Assembly: GCA_052103955.1 (NCBI GenBank)
Contig: JBQELO010000009.1
Span: forward strand, 77,083 to 141,082
Length of the DNA stretch: 64,000 bases
DNA from: Paenalcaligenes sp052103955
GTDB taxonomy: Bacteria > Pseudomonadota > Gammaproteobacteria > Burkholderiales > Burkholderiaceae_B
Reading direction: 5' to 3'
Positions 1 to 8,812 of this stretch are shown here, in pieces. Numbering within the stretch: position 1 is the first letter of the stretch; each line of letters starts with the position of its first letter. The position numbers were made by a program, and so were the translations under genes. The notes under the pieces are model-generated. The model did no database searches, was not told the DNA's origin, and worked only from the letters and a program-made list of their open reading frames with translations.

Positions 1-296
1 ACCGCTTTCGCTCCGGCGTGTTGAGCGTCTTCCGCAAGGCTTAACACATCACGGGTACGCACAGCACCAATCCCTGCCATCACTGGCACAGAGGCGGCCT
101 GCGACACCGCATGCTTAACCACCTGCGCTCGCTCTTCCCTGTTAAGGTAAGCATAACTACCCGTAGAGCCCAACACCGCAATCATGTTCACTTGCGCCTG
201 CACCTGACGTTGAATCAAGCGCTCAAAAGCATGACCATCAATGTCATTGTCATTGAGCAACGGCGTTAAGGGAAAGGAAATCAGCCCGTTAAACAT
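1..296 (-). CDS. DapA-family aldolase/lyase, N-terminal part (cut by window edge)
   Basis: Reading leftwards from an ATG at 296 the frame stays open to the edge. The visible ~98 residues match the start of the dihydrodipicolinate synthase/N-acetylneuraminate lyase family: a FPLTPL segment, a GSTGSYAYL segment in the place of the phosphate/carboxylate-binding GSTGE loop, and a VMAGIGA strand. Family members are (beta/alpha)8 enzymes that form a Schiff base with pyruvate; the catalytic lysine and tyrosine lie outside the window, so the substrate cannot be assigned. An AGGAG ribosome site lies 5-9 bases upstream of the ATG. The gene follows glnA on the same strand, but a terminator separates them. 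Confidence 0.8.
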   Translation of the reverse strand, partial: MFNGLISFPLTPLLNDNDIDGHAFERLIQRQVQAQVNMIAVLGSTGSYAYLNREERAQVVKHAVSQAASVPVMAGIGAVRTRDVLSLAEDAQHAGAKA

Positions 297-313
297 AGAG
301 TCTCCTACCTACA

Positions 314-346
314 AAGAAAAAAGCCCCTGCCATGCAGACAGGGGCT
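314..346 (-). terminator. Rho-independent terminator after glnA
   Basis: An 8-bp stem AGCCCCTG/CAGGGGCT (322-329 with 339-346) is followed, on the minus strand, by a T-rich tract (complement of AAAGAAAAAA at 314-321 and nearby). It lies just downstream of the glnA stop codon and upstream of the DapA-family gene. Confidence 0.85.
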
Positions 347-364
347 ATGCAGCCGTAATAAAAC

Positions 365-1777
365 TTATAGGCTGTAGTACATATCGAACTCAACAGGGTG
401 AGGTGTCATGCGCAAGCGATTCACTTCAGCTTGTTTCAGTTCAATATACGCATCCAACATATCGTTGCTGAACACGCCACCACGAGTTAGGAACTCGCGA
501 TCGTTGTCCAGAGCTTCCAATGCTTGTTCCAACGAGCTACATACGGTTGGGATTTTTGCATCCTCTTCCGGTGGCAAGTCGTACAAGTTTTTGTCAGCGG
601 CATCGCCTGGGTGAATGCGGTTCTGAATACCGTCTAAACCAGCCATCAACATGGCAGAGAATGCCAAGTATGGGTTAGCCATTGGGTCTGGGAAACGCAC
701 CTCTACGCGGCGAGCTTTAGGGCTGCTTACGTAAGGAATACGAATAGATGCTGAACGGTTACGTGCCGAGTAGGCCAACTTCACAGGCGCTTCGTAGTGA
801 GGTACTAAGCGTTTGTAAGAGTTAGTCGTTGGGTTAGTAATCGCGTTCAGTGCACGTGCGTGCTTGATGATACCGCCGATATAGAACAAGGCCATATCAG
901 ACAAACCACCGTAACCATTACCGGCGAACAAGTTTTGGCCATCTTTCCAGATGGATTGGTGTACGTGCATACCAGAACCGTTATCGCCCAAAATTGGTTT
1001 AGGCATAAAGGTTGCTGTTTTACCGTACACATGCGCCACGTTCATGATGGTGTACTTCATGATCTGGTTCCAGTCGGCACGCTGCACCAGAGTAGAGAAA
1101 CGGGTACCAATTTCCAACTGGCCGCCGCCGCCCACTTCGTGGTGGTGCACTTCAACTGGCACACCCTGCTGCTCCATCAATACGCACATTTCAGAGCGCA
1201 GATCATGGAAGCTATCAACAGGAGGTACTGGCGCATAGCCGCCTTTTACGCGCAGACGGTGGCCCAAGTTATGACCATTCAATGCAGCAGAGGTAGACCA
1301 TGGTGCGTGTTCGGCACCAATTTCCACCATGCAGCCATTCATCTGATCGTCCCAACGAATGTTGTCGAAAACGAAGAATTCTGGTTCAGGACCAAAGTAA
1401 GCGGTATCACCCAAGCCACTGGCTTGCAGGTAAATTTCAGCGCGTTTGGCCAACGAACGTGGATCACGATCGTAACCATTCAAATCGGTAGGTTCTGCTA
1501 CATCACACGTGATAATCAGCGTGCTTTCTTCGCGGAATGGATCTAAGCGGGCAGAACTTGCGTCTGGCAGCAACAGCATGTCGGAGCATTCCACTCCTTT
1601 CCATCCAGGCAAAGACGATGCATCGAACGCTACCCCCCCTTCTATGCGCTCTTCATCAAAGCTGTGCGCTGGCACAGTCAGGTGGTGTTCACGGCCCAGC
1701 GTATCCGTGAAACGGCAGTCGACGAAGGCAACATTACGTTCCGCAATGAGTTTGACCAGCTCTTCGGGGGTAGACAT
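365..1777 (-). CDS. glnA: Glutamine synthetase type I (GlnA)
   Basis: This 470-residue enzyme is full length for type I-beta glutamine synthetase, which makes glutamine from glutamate, ammonia and ATP as a cytosolic dodecamer. Visible signatures are the metal-binding GPEPEFF segment, the NGSGMHVHQS ATP/glutamate loop, the RNRSASIRIP segment, and KNLYDLPPEE, whose tyrosine (residue 399) is the family's adenylylation site, implying control by GlnE. The C-terminus RMTPHPVEFDMYYSL is typical. It is a single gene with its own terminator; no glnK or ntrBC lies beside it here. Confidence 0.97.
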   Translation of the reverse strand: MSTPEELVKLIAERNVAFVDCRFTDTLGREHHLTVPAHSFDEERIEGGVAFDASSLPGWKGVECSDMLLLPDASSARLDPFREESTLIITCDVAEPTDLNGYDRDPRSLAKRAEIYLQASGLGDTAYFGPEPEFFVFDNIRWDDQMNGCMVEIGAEHAPWSTSAALNGHNLGHRLRVKGGYAPVPPVDSFHDLRSEMCVLMEQQGVPVEVHHHEVGGGGQLEIGTRFSTLVQRADWNQIMKYTIMNVAHVYGKTATFMPKPILGDNGSGMHVHQSIWKDGQNLFAGNGYGGLSDMALFYIGGIIKHARALNAITNPTTNSYKRLVPHYEAPVKLAYSARNRSASIRIPYVSSPKARRVEVRFPDPMANPYLAFSAMLMAGLDGIQNRIHPGDAADKNLYDLPPEEDAKIPTVCSSLEQALEALDNDREFLTRGGVFSNDMLDAYIELKQAEVNRLRMTPHPVEFDMYYSL

Positions 1778-1823
1778 TATGACTCCAGAATAAGGCTAAA
1801 AAGCAGAGATAAAGACCACCTTA

Positions 1824-1839
1824 CAGCACGCCCGTGCTG
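1824..1839. promoter_or_regulatory. Short inverted repeat in the glnA leader
   Basis: CAGCACG and CGTGCTG form a 7-bp inverted repeat with a 2-base centre, 45-60 bases upstream of the glnA ATG. Its GCAC...GTGC ends recall NtrC sites, but the spacing is shorter than the usual TGCAC-N7-GTGCA and no sigma-54 -24/-12 pair was found. It could equally be a weak stem at the end of the hemW transcript. Confidence 0.25.
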
Positions 1840-1913
1840 CAAAGGGCCTGTTTTATTGTAATTCAAGGGCTAGATAGCCGTTTAAAAAACCTGCAACAAC
1901 AACAGGAAAACAA

Positions 1914-3134
1914 CTACTGTTCGTGTAAAAATTCCGCTTGCAGGTCATTTAGGAAACGCCAGCCCATTTCTGATGCTCGAATACGCAGTGGATCGTCTGC
2001 CAACAAGCCCTTATCGCGACAGCGACGCAAGGCTGGCAGCACGGAGCTTAGTGGCAATCCAGTATGCTCTTCGTAGAGTCCAACGGGCACGCCTTGTTTT
2101 AAACGTAACGCATTCAACATGAACTCAAACGGCACGTCATGAAAGGCAACACTTACATCTTCGGCTAAATGGCTACCATCACGTTTTTCGGCTGCTTCCA
2201 TCCACGACTGCGGATTACGCAACACAGCACGACGCACTATCCTGTCTGGGAATGACAGCTTGCTATGTGCCCCAGGGCCTATGCCTAGATAATCACCGAA
2301 CTCCCAATAGTTCATATTGTGTCGGCTACGACGACCGGGTTTGCTATAGGCAGAGATTTCGTATTGTTCAAAACCGTGCTCTTGCACCGTTTGTATCATT
2401 GCATCTTGCATTACCGCACTTTGGTCTTCGTCTGGCAGCGTTGGCGGATACTTCGCAAACACCGTATTGGGCTCCAGAGTCAGGTGGTACAGCGACAAAT
2501 GCTCTGTACCGAAACTGAGGGCTTGCTGTACGTCCTTAATGGCTAGCTCTGGTGTTTGCCCGGGTAAAGCAAACATCACATCCAAATTCACACGCTCTAC
2601 CGCTTGCTGCGCCATATCGATGGCTAATCGTGCTTGCTGACCATCGTGAATACGGCCTAACGCCTTCAACGCTGCATCATCAAAACTTTGTATACCTAGC
2701 GAGATACGGTTCACACCGCTTTGCGCATAAGCCTTGAAGCGTGATGCCTCCGCCGTGCCCGGGTTAGCTTCTAAAGTGATTTCCGCATCGGGTAATAACG
2801 GCAGATACGCCCGAATCATAGACAACATCGCCTCTACCGTTTGCTCGGACAGCAAGCTGGGGGTTCCACCACCGATAAACACTGAAATCAGCTGACGGCC
2901 CCAGATTAAGGGCAAGGACTGCTCTAAATCTGCCCGCAATGCTGATAAATACTGCTCTTCAGGCAGCGTTTGTGGTGCTTTGTGTGAGTTGAAATCACAG
3001 TAGGGACATTTACGCACACACCACGGCACATGCACATACAGCGCAAGCGGTGGCAATGTGCTAAATCTGAACTCATCCGCTTTGCGTGGTTGAACGCGCT
3101 GCAAAGGCTGAATGGAGATCATTACTTGGTCCAT
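1914..3134 (-). CDS. hemW: Radical SAM heme chaperone HemW
   Basis: A 406-residue HemW (formerly HemN-like) protein. The radical SAM cluster motif C39-x3-C43-x2-C46 is present and followed by F, as in the HemN/HemW class. The GGGTPS SAM-binding motif is near residue 87. HemW binds heme and is thought to deliver it to respiratory enzymes; true coproporphyrinogen oxidase HemN is longer. The start overlaps the end of rdgB: either the ATG at 3134, or a second ATG at 3122 forming a TAATG coupling with the rdgB stop. It is the last gene of the rph-rdgB-hemW operon, an order also known in Bordetella. Confidence 0.93.
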   Translation of the reverse strand: MDQVMISIQPLQRVQPRKADEFRFSTLPPLALYVHVPWCVRKCPYCDFNSHKAPQTLPEEQYLSALRADLEQSLPLIWGRQLISVFIGGGTPSLLSEQTVEAMLSMIRAYLPLLPDAEITLEANPGTAEASRFKAYAQSGVNRISLGIQSFDDAALKALGRIHDGQQARLAIDMAQQAVERVNLDVMFALPGQTPELAIKDVQQALSFGTEHLSLYHLTLEPNTVFAKYPPTLPDEDQSAVMQDAMIQTVQEHGFEQYEISAYSKPGRRSRHNMNYWEFGDYLGIGPGAHSKLSFPDRIVRRAVLRNPQSWMEAAEKRDGSHLAEDVSVAFHDVPFEFMLNALRLKQGVPVGLYEEHTGLPLSSVLPALRRCRDKGLLADDPLRIRASEMGWRFLNDLQAEFLHEQ

Positions 3135-3736
3135 CCTTCATGCTGTAAGCGTTGCAGCAATTGCTTCAGCGCAATGGCACGGTGGCTCAGACTGTTTTTC
3201 TCGGTTGCGCTGAGTTGTGCGGCGGTCTTGCCTAAATCTGGCAAAAAGAAGTGTGGGTCGTATCCAAAGCCATTTTCGCCTTGAGGCAGATCCACGATCT
3301 CGCCCTCCCAGAAACCTTCACAAATGATGGGACAGGGGTCTTCCGCATGGCGTACAAACACCAGCAACGCCACATAACGAGCATCTCGCTGCGACACACC
3401 TTGCAGCATAGAGACTAGATGAGCATTGTTGGCCGCATCAGATTTCTCGCCACCTGCCATTTTCGCAAAACGCGCCGAGTACACACCCGGAGCACCGTCT
3501 AAGGCTCGCACCGATAAACCCGAGTCATCCGCCAACGCTGGCAGGCCAGTTAGCTTACTTGCATGCCTAGCCTTAGCCAGCGCATTTTCCACGAAGGTAT
3601 GAAAAGGCTCATCTGCCTCGGGAACACCCAGCTCACCTTGAGCAATCATCTGCAAGCCAACAGGTTCCAGCATCGCTGAGAACTCACGCAATTTGCCGGC
3701 ATTATTCGATGCCAAAACCACTTTATGCAGTGCCAT
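3122..3736 (-). CDS. rdgB: RdgB/HAM1 non-canonical purine NTP pyrophosphatase
   Basis: A 204-residue member of the ITPase family, which hydrolyses dITP, ITP and XTP to the monophosphates to keep deaminated purines out of nucleic acids. Family marks are the N-terminal ASNNAGKLREF nucleotide-binding loop, the LADDSGL catalytic segment with the acidic pair, GAPGVYSARFA, and FGYDPHFF followed by the C-terminal SHRAIALKQL helix. It lies 15 bases downstream of rph and is translationally coupled to hemW. Confidence 0.95.
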   Translation of the reverse strand: MALHKVVLASNNAGKLREFSAMLEPVGLQMIAQGELGVPEADEPFHTFVENALAKARHASKLTGLPALADDSGLSVRALDGAPGVYSARFAKMAGGEKSDAANNAHLVSMLQGVSQRDARYVALLVFVRHAEDPCPIICEGFWEGEIVDLPQGENGFGYDPHFFLPDLGKTAAQLSATEKNSLSHRAIALKQLLQRLQHEGWTK

Positions 3737-3751
3737 GTTTACCCTACTCGC

Positions 3752-4477
3752 TTATGCACGCTCTACCGCTGCACGTTGTGCACGGTGTAACTGTTGAATA
3801 CCTGCTTGAGCGCTGTCTATCAACGCATTTAATTCTTGACGACTAAACGTGTTGCCTTCGGCTGTGCCTTGAATCTCTACCAGTTGATCCGCATCAGTCA
3901 TAACCACGTTCACATCAGCGTCACAGCCAGAGTCTTCTTCGTAGTCTAGGTCCAGCAACAAACTGCTGCCCAACTTACCTACGGACACAGCTGCCACTTG
4001 ACCTGTTAGCGCTTGCTCTAAGCCCGCACGTTTTAATGCAATCGCCAACGCTACCCACGCACCGGTAATACTGGCGCAACGTGTGCCGCCATCGGCTTGC
4101 AGCACATCGCAATCCAAATGCACCGAGCGCTCGCCCAAAGCTTTCAGATCCACCACTGCGCGCAAACTACGGCCAATTAAACGTTGTATTTCTTGCGTAC
4201 GGCCGCTTTGTTTTCCTCGCGCCGCTTCTCTATCCATGCGAGTATGGGTAGAACGTGGCAGCATGCCATATTCAGCTGTTACCCAACCCTGTTCTTTGCC
4301 TTTCAAAAAACCGGGCACTTTGTCTACTAAACTGGCCGTACACAACACATGCGTATCGCCGGCTTTAATCAGTACCGAGCCCTCAGCGTGTTTGCTGAAA
4401 TTCACTTCAAACTCTATGCTGCGCAATGCATCATGCGCCCGCGCGGCATGACGTTCGTAATTCTGCAAACCTGACAA
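3752..4477 (-). CDS. rph: Ribonuclease PH
   Basis: A 241-residue phosphorolytic 3'-5' exoribonuclease that trims tRNA 3' ends, active as a hexamer. The SGRTQEIQRLIGRSLRAVVDL phosphate/RNA-binding region is intact, as are the GTRCASITGAWVAL segment and the acidic DLDYEEDSGCDADVNVVMT motif that binds catalytic metal. Length and ends agree with full-length Rph; there is no sign of the frameshift known in E. coli K-12. It is the first gene of the minus-strand operon, divergent from yicC across ~96 bases. Confidence 0.97.
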   Translation of the reverse strand: MSGLQNYERHAARAHDALRSIEFEVNFSKHAEGSVLIKAGDTHVLCTASLVDKVPGFLKGKEQGWVTAEYGMLPRSTHTRMDREAARGKQSGRTQEIQRLIGRSLRAVVDLKALGERSVHLDCDVLQADGGTRCASITGAWVALAIALKRAGLEQALTGQVAAVSVGKLGSSLLLDLDYEEDSGCDADVNVVMTDADQLVEIQGTAEGNTFSRQELNALIDSAQAGIQQLHRAQRAAVERA

Positions 4478-4573
4478 CGTGATTCTCCTACTGATTTAGG
4501 CGACTTCGCCCGAAGACGCTATTAGAACAGGCTACAATACCTTAATTCAAGCTCACACACGGTACCTTATTCT

Positions 4574-5497
4574 ATGATCAGCAGTATGACCGCTTTTGGC
4601 AGCGCGCGCGCCGAGTCGGAACTAGGCAGTATCACCATTGATCTGCGCAGCGTCAACAACCGCTACCTAGACCTGAATCTTCGTATTCCTGAAGAATTAC
4701 GCTTTCTGGAATCACAGGTACGTGAGCGCCTAAATGAATCCCTGCAGCGCGGAAAGATTGAGCTACGCCTGTCTTTCCAAAAAAACCTACTCATACAAAA
4801 AAGCCGCCTAGACCCAGCCTACTTAGAAAAGCTGGCCGCTGAATTGGCACTGGCTCGCCGCTTCATCCCTGACACCCCTGCCCCCAAACTGCAAGAGTTA
4901 ATGCAGTCACAGCAGCAAGAACAAACTCAAGAAAAAGCAGAACAGTGGCAAGCGACTTGTTTAGAGGCCTTGGGGCAAGCCCTGCAAGACTTCCAGGCAG
5001 CGCGTTTGCGTGAAGGCGAACGCTTGGCCAAAGACATGCTGAGCATTTCGGAAGACATCCAGCGTATTGTTGAAGAGGTAGAACAGCACATTCCACAAAT
5101 GCTGCAAGACCAACAAAACAAAATCAGCGAGCGCCTACGAGAAAGCATCAGTGCAGCCCACCCAGAAGGCTTTAGCCATATTTCTGGTGAAGAGCTGTCG
5201 GCCCGTATTGCTCAAGAAGCTTCATTGTTTTCGTTGCGCGCCGATGTGGCAGAAGAACTCACCAGACTGCGTTCTCACCTAAAAGAGCTGCAACACATTC
5301 TGCAAGGCAAAGACAGTGGCAACAAACGTCAGCGTAAAGGCAGTAGCGGTAAGCGCTTGGACTTCCTGTTCCAAGAAATGAACCGTGAAGCCAATACACT
5401 GGGCTCTAAAGCCGGTGCGTTGAGCGTGACGGAAGCGGCTATTGATTTGAAGCTGCTTATTGAGCAGATGCGTGAGCAGGCGCAGAATATTGAATGA
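4574..5497 (+). CDS. yicC: YicC-family endoribonuclease, island insertion host
   Basis: A 307-residue YicC protein. The N-terminal YicC_N domain opens with MISSMTAFG and contains SVNNRYLDLNLRIPEELR. The C-terminal DUF1732 half has SAHPEGF...RLRSHL and ends GKRLDFLFQEMNREANTLGSKA followed by the usual IEQMREQAQNIE tail. The family includes an RNase that acts on small RNAs. In betaproteobacteria gmk usually follows; here an integrase follows instead, and the last ~20 bases of the gene recur at 30.35 and 57.04 kb. The reading frame is intact, so insertion has kept the gene end. Confidence 0.95.
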   Translation: MISSMTAFGSARAESELGSITIDLRSVNNRYLDLNLRIPEELRFLESQVRERLNESLQRGKIELRLSFQKNLLIQKSRLDPAYLEKLAAELALARRFIPDTPAPKLQELMQSQQQEQTQEKAEQWQATCLEALGQALQDFQAARLREGERLAKDMLSISEDIQRIVEEVEQHIPQMLQDQQNKISERLRESISAAHPEGFSHISGEELSARIAQEASLFSLRADVAEELTRLRSHLKELQHILQGKDSGNKRQRKGSSGKRLDFLFQEMNREANTLGSKAGALSVTEAAIDLKLLIEQMREQAQNIE

Positions 5498-5498
5498 C
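5477..5498 (+). other. att core 1 at the yicC 3' end (attL of island 1)
   Basis: The sequence includes CGCAGAATATTGAATGAC (5481-5498), overlapping the yicC stop codon. The same 18 bases occur at 30342-30359, and a copy with three changes is at 57034-57051, which also shares the preceding CAGG with this site. Bases after the core are also loosely similar at the first two sites (AAGCTCAA and CAATAAAT segments), as expected of related island left ends. Confidence 0.8.
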
Positions 5499-5604
5499 CT
5501 CAACAGACATCAACCAAGCTCAATTATCTCAATAAATTCAACACCTTAAACAAAACATTACTCCATACAACTCTACCGACACTTACCCATATCAATAAAT
5601 AAAC

Positions 5605-5625
5605 GGTGAGTACAATGGTGAGTAC
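5605..5625 (+). repeat. Paired arm-type repeats GGTGAGTAC
   Basis: GGTGAGTAC occurs at 5605-5613 and 5617-5625, exactly 12 bases apart, between att core 1 and the integrase start. The equivalent place in island 2 has TGGTGGGTA at the same 12-base spacing. By position and periodicity these are candidate arm sites for the integrase N-terminal domain. Confidence 0.55.
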
Positions 5626-5643
5626 ATTTGGAGTAAGGTTTCT

Positions 5644-6852
5644 ATGTCAGCACTTACAAGCAAGGAAGTTAGCGCAAAGCTCAGGGGCAACCCTGGGCAC
5701 TTCGCCGATGGCAATGGTCTTTACCTTGTAGTACCTAGCAGAGGGCGCGCCTATTGGGCGCTACGCTTCACCTCTAACGGGAAGCGTAAGCAAATGACGC
5801 TAGGCAAAGTGGATGACCTATCTCTTGCTGATGCTCGAACAGAGGCTGCACTAAAGATGAAGCAGCACCGCGAAGGCCTTGATCCCCTTATAGAGAAAAA
5901 AAGAGCCGTATACGGCTCAATGGATACCGTAGATGCTCTTTTTTCTGACTGGCATGAAGGCAACATAAAACGCCTTAAACATCATCACACCCCCTTTCGG
6001 GTGTACACCAAAGACATCGCCCCCGTGATCGGTCAAATGCAACCGATAACAGTCACAGGGCGAGACATTAGGCAAATTCTGCGAAACATTGCAGCAAGCG
6101 ATAGACCCACGATTGCTAACGATGCCCTGCTCTACTGCAAGCAACTGTTTAATCATGCCATCAAGTTGGACCTCATCACCCACAACCCAGCTAGTGCATT
6201 TGATGTAGCGGATGCCGGGGGCGTAGAAAACAGCAGAGACAGAGCCCTAACACTAGAAGAGCTCTCTTTTGTGTTTAAAAAGTTCAGAGAAGAGATAGAC
6301 AGCTTCACACGTGACAACTACTTAGCTTGCGCCCTTTTGGTGCTACTAGGAGTACGCAAAGGCGAGTTAACCGAAGCACCATGGAGCGAATTCGATCTAG
6401 AAGCAAAAATTTGGTACCTGCCTAGCGTACGTAGTAAGTCTGGTGTCGCTATTGATATCCCCTTACCGGACTTAGCCCTTGAGTGGCTACAGGAACTCAA
6501 GGTTCGTGCCTTTGGATCTCCTTATGTGTTCCCCAACAGAAGACCAAGCAAAGTGCCCCACATGGGCAAAGACACCCTAAACCGGGCAATAGCTAAACTG
6601 TTTGGTAGAGAGCCTGGTAAAGCGGTACAACCTAAAAACAAGATGGGAGATCTTGAGTACTTCACTGTGCACGACTTACGGCGTACTTGCAGGAGCTTAT
6701 TGGCCGCGATAGGTGTTCCTAGCCATGCGGCTGAGCGATGCCTGAACCATAAGCTTAAGGGCGTAGAGGGGATTTATAACCGGCATGATTATTTTGATGA
6801 AAGACGAGAAGCGCTGCTCCTTTTGGCTGGAAAACTTAAACGAATTGTATAA
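5644..6852 (+). CDS. Tyrosine integrase 1 (DUF4102/P4-type)
   Basis: A 402-residue integrase with an N-terminal arm-binding DUF4102-type domain (~1-90), a core-binding domain (~100-190) and a C-terminal catalytic domain. The catalytic set is present: Arg in GVRKGEL, HDLRRT for the HxxR box, and NHKLKGVEGIYNRHDY holding the second His and the nucleophile Tyr. A GGAG ribosome site precedes the ATG. It lies immediately inside the left att. It is very similar to the integrase at 30.5-31.7 kb, with differences concentrated in the first ~50 residues. One change near the catalytic Arg (EAPWSEF here, EARWSEF in the other copy) may be neutral. Confidence 0.93.
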   Translation: MSALTSKEVSAKLRGNPGHFADGNGLYLVVPSRGRAYWALRFTSNGKRKQMTLGKVDDLSLADARTEAALKMKQHREGLDPLIEKKRAVYGSMDTVDALFSDWHEGNIKRLKHHHTPFRVYTKDIAPVIGQMQPITVTGRDIRQILRNIAASDRPTIANDALLYCKQLFNHAIKLDLITHNPASAFDVADAGGVENSRDRALTLEELSFVFKKFREEIDSFTRDNYLACALLVLLGVRKGELTEAPWSEFDLEAKIWYLPSVRSKSGVAIDIPLPDLALEWLQELKVRAFGSPYVFPNRRPSKVPHMGKDTLNRAIAKLFGREPGKAVQPKNKMGDLEYFTVHDLRRTCRSLLAAIGVPSHAAERCLNHKLKGVEGIYNRHDYFDERREALLLLAGKLKRIV

Positions 6853-7081
6853 ACGTACTGCTTCTAATAGTTCAGCCCTCTAGGACTGGACTGCCTAGCA
6901 AACCCTAGCCGATTCACCCAAACCTTTTTGGTTAACCTTTCGCTGCTATGCCATCTGCCTTTTTTATGCTCTGAGAGGCTAAGCAGTTCACTGCGCCCTG
7001 AAACTATAACCAACGCCTCGTTTCACGAAGCGTTGGTCTACATCGCTCACACTTAAGTAAACTGGCTACAACAGGTAGCGA
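6853..7081. other. Intergenic stretch with one hairpin
   Basis: No gene is seen between integrase 1 and the RraA-like gene, which ends facing it. A stem ACCAACGC/GCGTTGGT (7009-7016 with 7030-7037) has no T-run on either side; it may mark transcript ends but is not a standard terminator. Confidence 0.4.
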
Positions 7082-7753
7082 TTAACTCGGAAAGTTAAGC
7101 ACCCCAGCCTCTGGAATATCAAACATCTCGCAAATCCCTTTGCCCATCGCAATTTGTTTAAACCACTGCTCTTCTTTTTTCAAATGCTCCAAGGCCAGTT
7201 TTAATACAGATTCACTCCACGCTAAAGGCACCACAACCACGCCATCGTCATCACCCAATACCAGGTCGCCCTGACTCACTGGCACATCCCCTACCGCTAT
7301 AGTGCCGCCATAGGTTCCCCCAAACTGCAGATGTGGCCCCCTTGGCGTAACAGCACGACAAAAACACGGCACGCTCGAAGCATGAATGTCCGCCACGTCG
7401 CGGATTGCACCATCTATCACTAAGCCACCAATCTGTTTATACTCAGCAGCGGCGTGCCCCAGCCCCCCCCAGATAGCAACATTTTTAGCCCCACCAGCAG
7501 AAACCACTAATACTTCCCCTGGTCGGGATTCCTCTAAGGCGGCATGAATCACTCCGCCATCACCAACCATCGCCACCACAGTACGAGCTTGGCCACAAAT
7601 ACGGCTACCAAACTTAATACTCTTAATATCAGCATGAACCGCCTGAGTACGATTCATGCAATCACTTGCTACCGTCGTAGGTACCGTACGCCATAACTGC
7701 ATTTCTTCGTCGTCTATTACTCGGAAATCATTTTTAATTTTTTGATATGCCAC
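7082..7753 (-). CDS. RraA-family protein (HMG/CHA aldolase-like)
   Basis: A 223-residue RraA-like protein. The family includes the RNase E inhibitor RraA and class II pyruvate aldolases for 4-hydroxy-4-methyl-2-oxoglutarate and oxaloacetate. The GGxxxxAAEYKQIGG and DGAIRDVADI segments carry the Arg-Asp pair used by the aldolases, and GDLVLGDDDGVVVVP is the family C-terminal strand region. Here the enzyme follows a dehydrogenase and an ABC transporter, which favours a catabolic lyase role over RNase E control. The start is a GTG with AAGGAG six bases upstream. It is the last gene of the operon. Confidence 0.85.
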   Translation of the reverse strand: MAYQKIKNDFRVIDDEEMQLWRTVPTTVASDCMNRTQAVHADIKSIKFGSRICGQARTVVAMVGDGGVIHAALEESRPGEVLVVSAGGAKNVAIWGGLGHAAAEYKQIGGLVIDGAIRDVADIHASSVPCFCRAVTPRGPHLQFGGTYGGTIAVGDVPVSQGDLVLGDDDGVVVVPLAWSESVLKLALEHLKKEEQWFKQIAMGKGICEMFDIPEAGVLNFPS

Positions 7754-7764
7754 AACCTGCTCCT

Positions 7765-8784
7765 TTAGCCTTGTTTACACCACTGAGGATTAACGTTATT
7801 ACGCAGTTCCCCGTCCTCTAACCATGCTTTCAAGATCTGTGCAGAGAATGTACGCATATCTTGATAACCAGCCTCTGAATAAAATGCAGCGTGCGGAGTC
7901 ACAATCAATCGCTCTTTGATCCAAGCCTCTTGGTTGGCCCAAGCCTGTAACAGACGGTCTGGGTCAACAGGCGGTTCTTGTGGAATCACATCCACACCCG
8001 CAGCAGCCAGATGATTGCTATGCAAAGCGTCATACAAAGCATCAAAATCAATGAGCCCACCACGTGCAATATTGAGTAAGATCGCGCCCTGCTTCATTGC
8101 CGCAAAAGCGCTCTTATCCATGATATTTTTAGTTTCTGCATTCAGTGGGGTATGCAAACTCACAATGTCAGACCGCTGCAAAAGCTCCTCTAGGGTCCTA
8201 ACTCGCTCAAAGCCTAGTGCTAAATCCACACCCTCAGACAAGTAAGGGTCAAAGAAAACCACCTTCATATCAAATGCTGCCGCCCGTCTCGCTACCGCAG
8301 TGCCTATACGCCCTAAGCCTACCGCGCCAAACGTGGCACCTCGAATACGTCGTACAACTGGGGCTCCTTCTGCAACAAAGCCTTCCACTAAATTGTCACG
8401 CAGACGCTGCTGATAGCCCCCTACACCCCGCACCAAGGACAGCAGTAGTGCCAACGCGTGATCTGCAACTTCGGTAGTTCCATAATTCGGCACATTAGAA
8501 ACTGGGATTCCTTTTTTCGCGCACGCCTCTACATCTACGTTGTCAAACCCTACCCCTACTCTCACGATGAGCTTGCACTTATCCAGCTTTTCGACCACAT
8601 CAGCAGTAATTTTCATGCGATGCCAAATCAAAACTGCTTCACAATTTCTCCATTCTTCCTCGGGAATTAACTGGTTATCAATTTCATGAAAAACCTTGAA
8701 CTCTATCCCTGGTCCTGCCGTTTCCTTTTCTATGCTTAAGTCATCAAAATGCACATCGGGCACTAATACAGTAGTTTTTTTCAT
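7765..8784 (-). CDS. D-isomer 2-hydroxyacid dehydrogenase (CtBP-like)
   Basis: A ~339-residue NAD-dependent D-2-hydroxyacid dehydrogenase. The Rossmann motif GAVGLGRIGTAVARR is followed by an acidic residue in FFDPYL, favouring NAD. Catalytic residues are present: Arg in NIARGGLID, Glu in PQEPP, and His in VTPHAAFYS. Overall it resembles the C-terminal-binding-protein branch. Substrate is unknown; the operon suggests oxidation or reduction of a hydroxyacid imported by the adjoining transporter. The chosen ATG (8784) has GAGG six bases upstream; an in-frame ATG at 8796 is possible. Confidence 0.88.
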   Translation of the reverse strand: MKKTTVLVPDVHFDDLSIEKETAGPGIEFKVFHEIDNQLIPEEEWRNCEAVLIWHRMKITADVVEKLDKCKLIVRVGVGFDNVDVEACAKKGIPVSNVPNYGTTEVADHALALLLSLVRGVGGYQQRLRDNLVEGFVAEGAPVVRRIRGATFGAVGLGRIGTAVARRAAAFDMKVVFFDPYLSEGVDLALGFERVRTLEELLQRSDIVSLHTPLNAETKNIMDKSAFAAMKQGAILLNIARGGLIDFDALYDALHSNHLAAAGVDVIPQEPPVDPDRLLQAWANQEAWIKERLIVTPHAAFYSEAGYQDMRTFSAQILKAWLEDGELRNNVNPQWCKQG

Positions 8785-8812
8785 CCTCAACCTCATCCAC
8801 AGTAAGTAATAC

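Noticed and set aside
860..1546. A 228-codon open frame on the plus strand inside glnA
   Set aside because: It lies wholly antisense to the well-conserved glnA, has no domain and no ribosome site; a by-product of codon bias.
1824..1839. A firm NtrC site/sigma-54 promoter for glnA
   Set aside because: Spacing of the half-sites is wrong and no -24/-12 element could be found, so it is only listed as a low-confidence inverted repeat.
5477..5498. A tRNA or tmRNA 3' end as the integration target
   Set aside because: The core overlaps the yicC coding end and stop; no cloverleaf or T-arm sequence is found at any of the three att copies.
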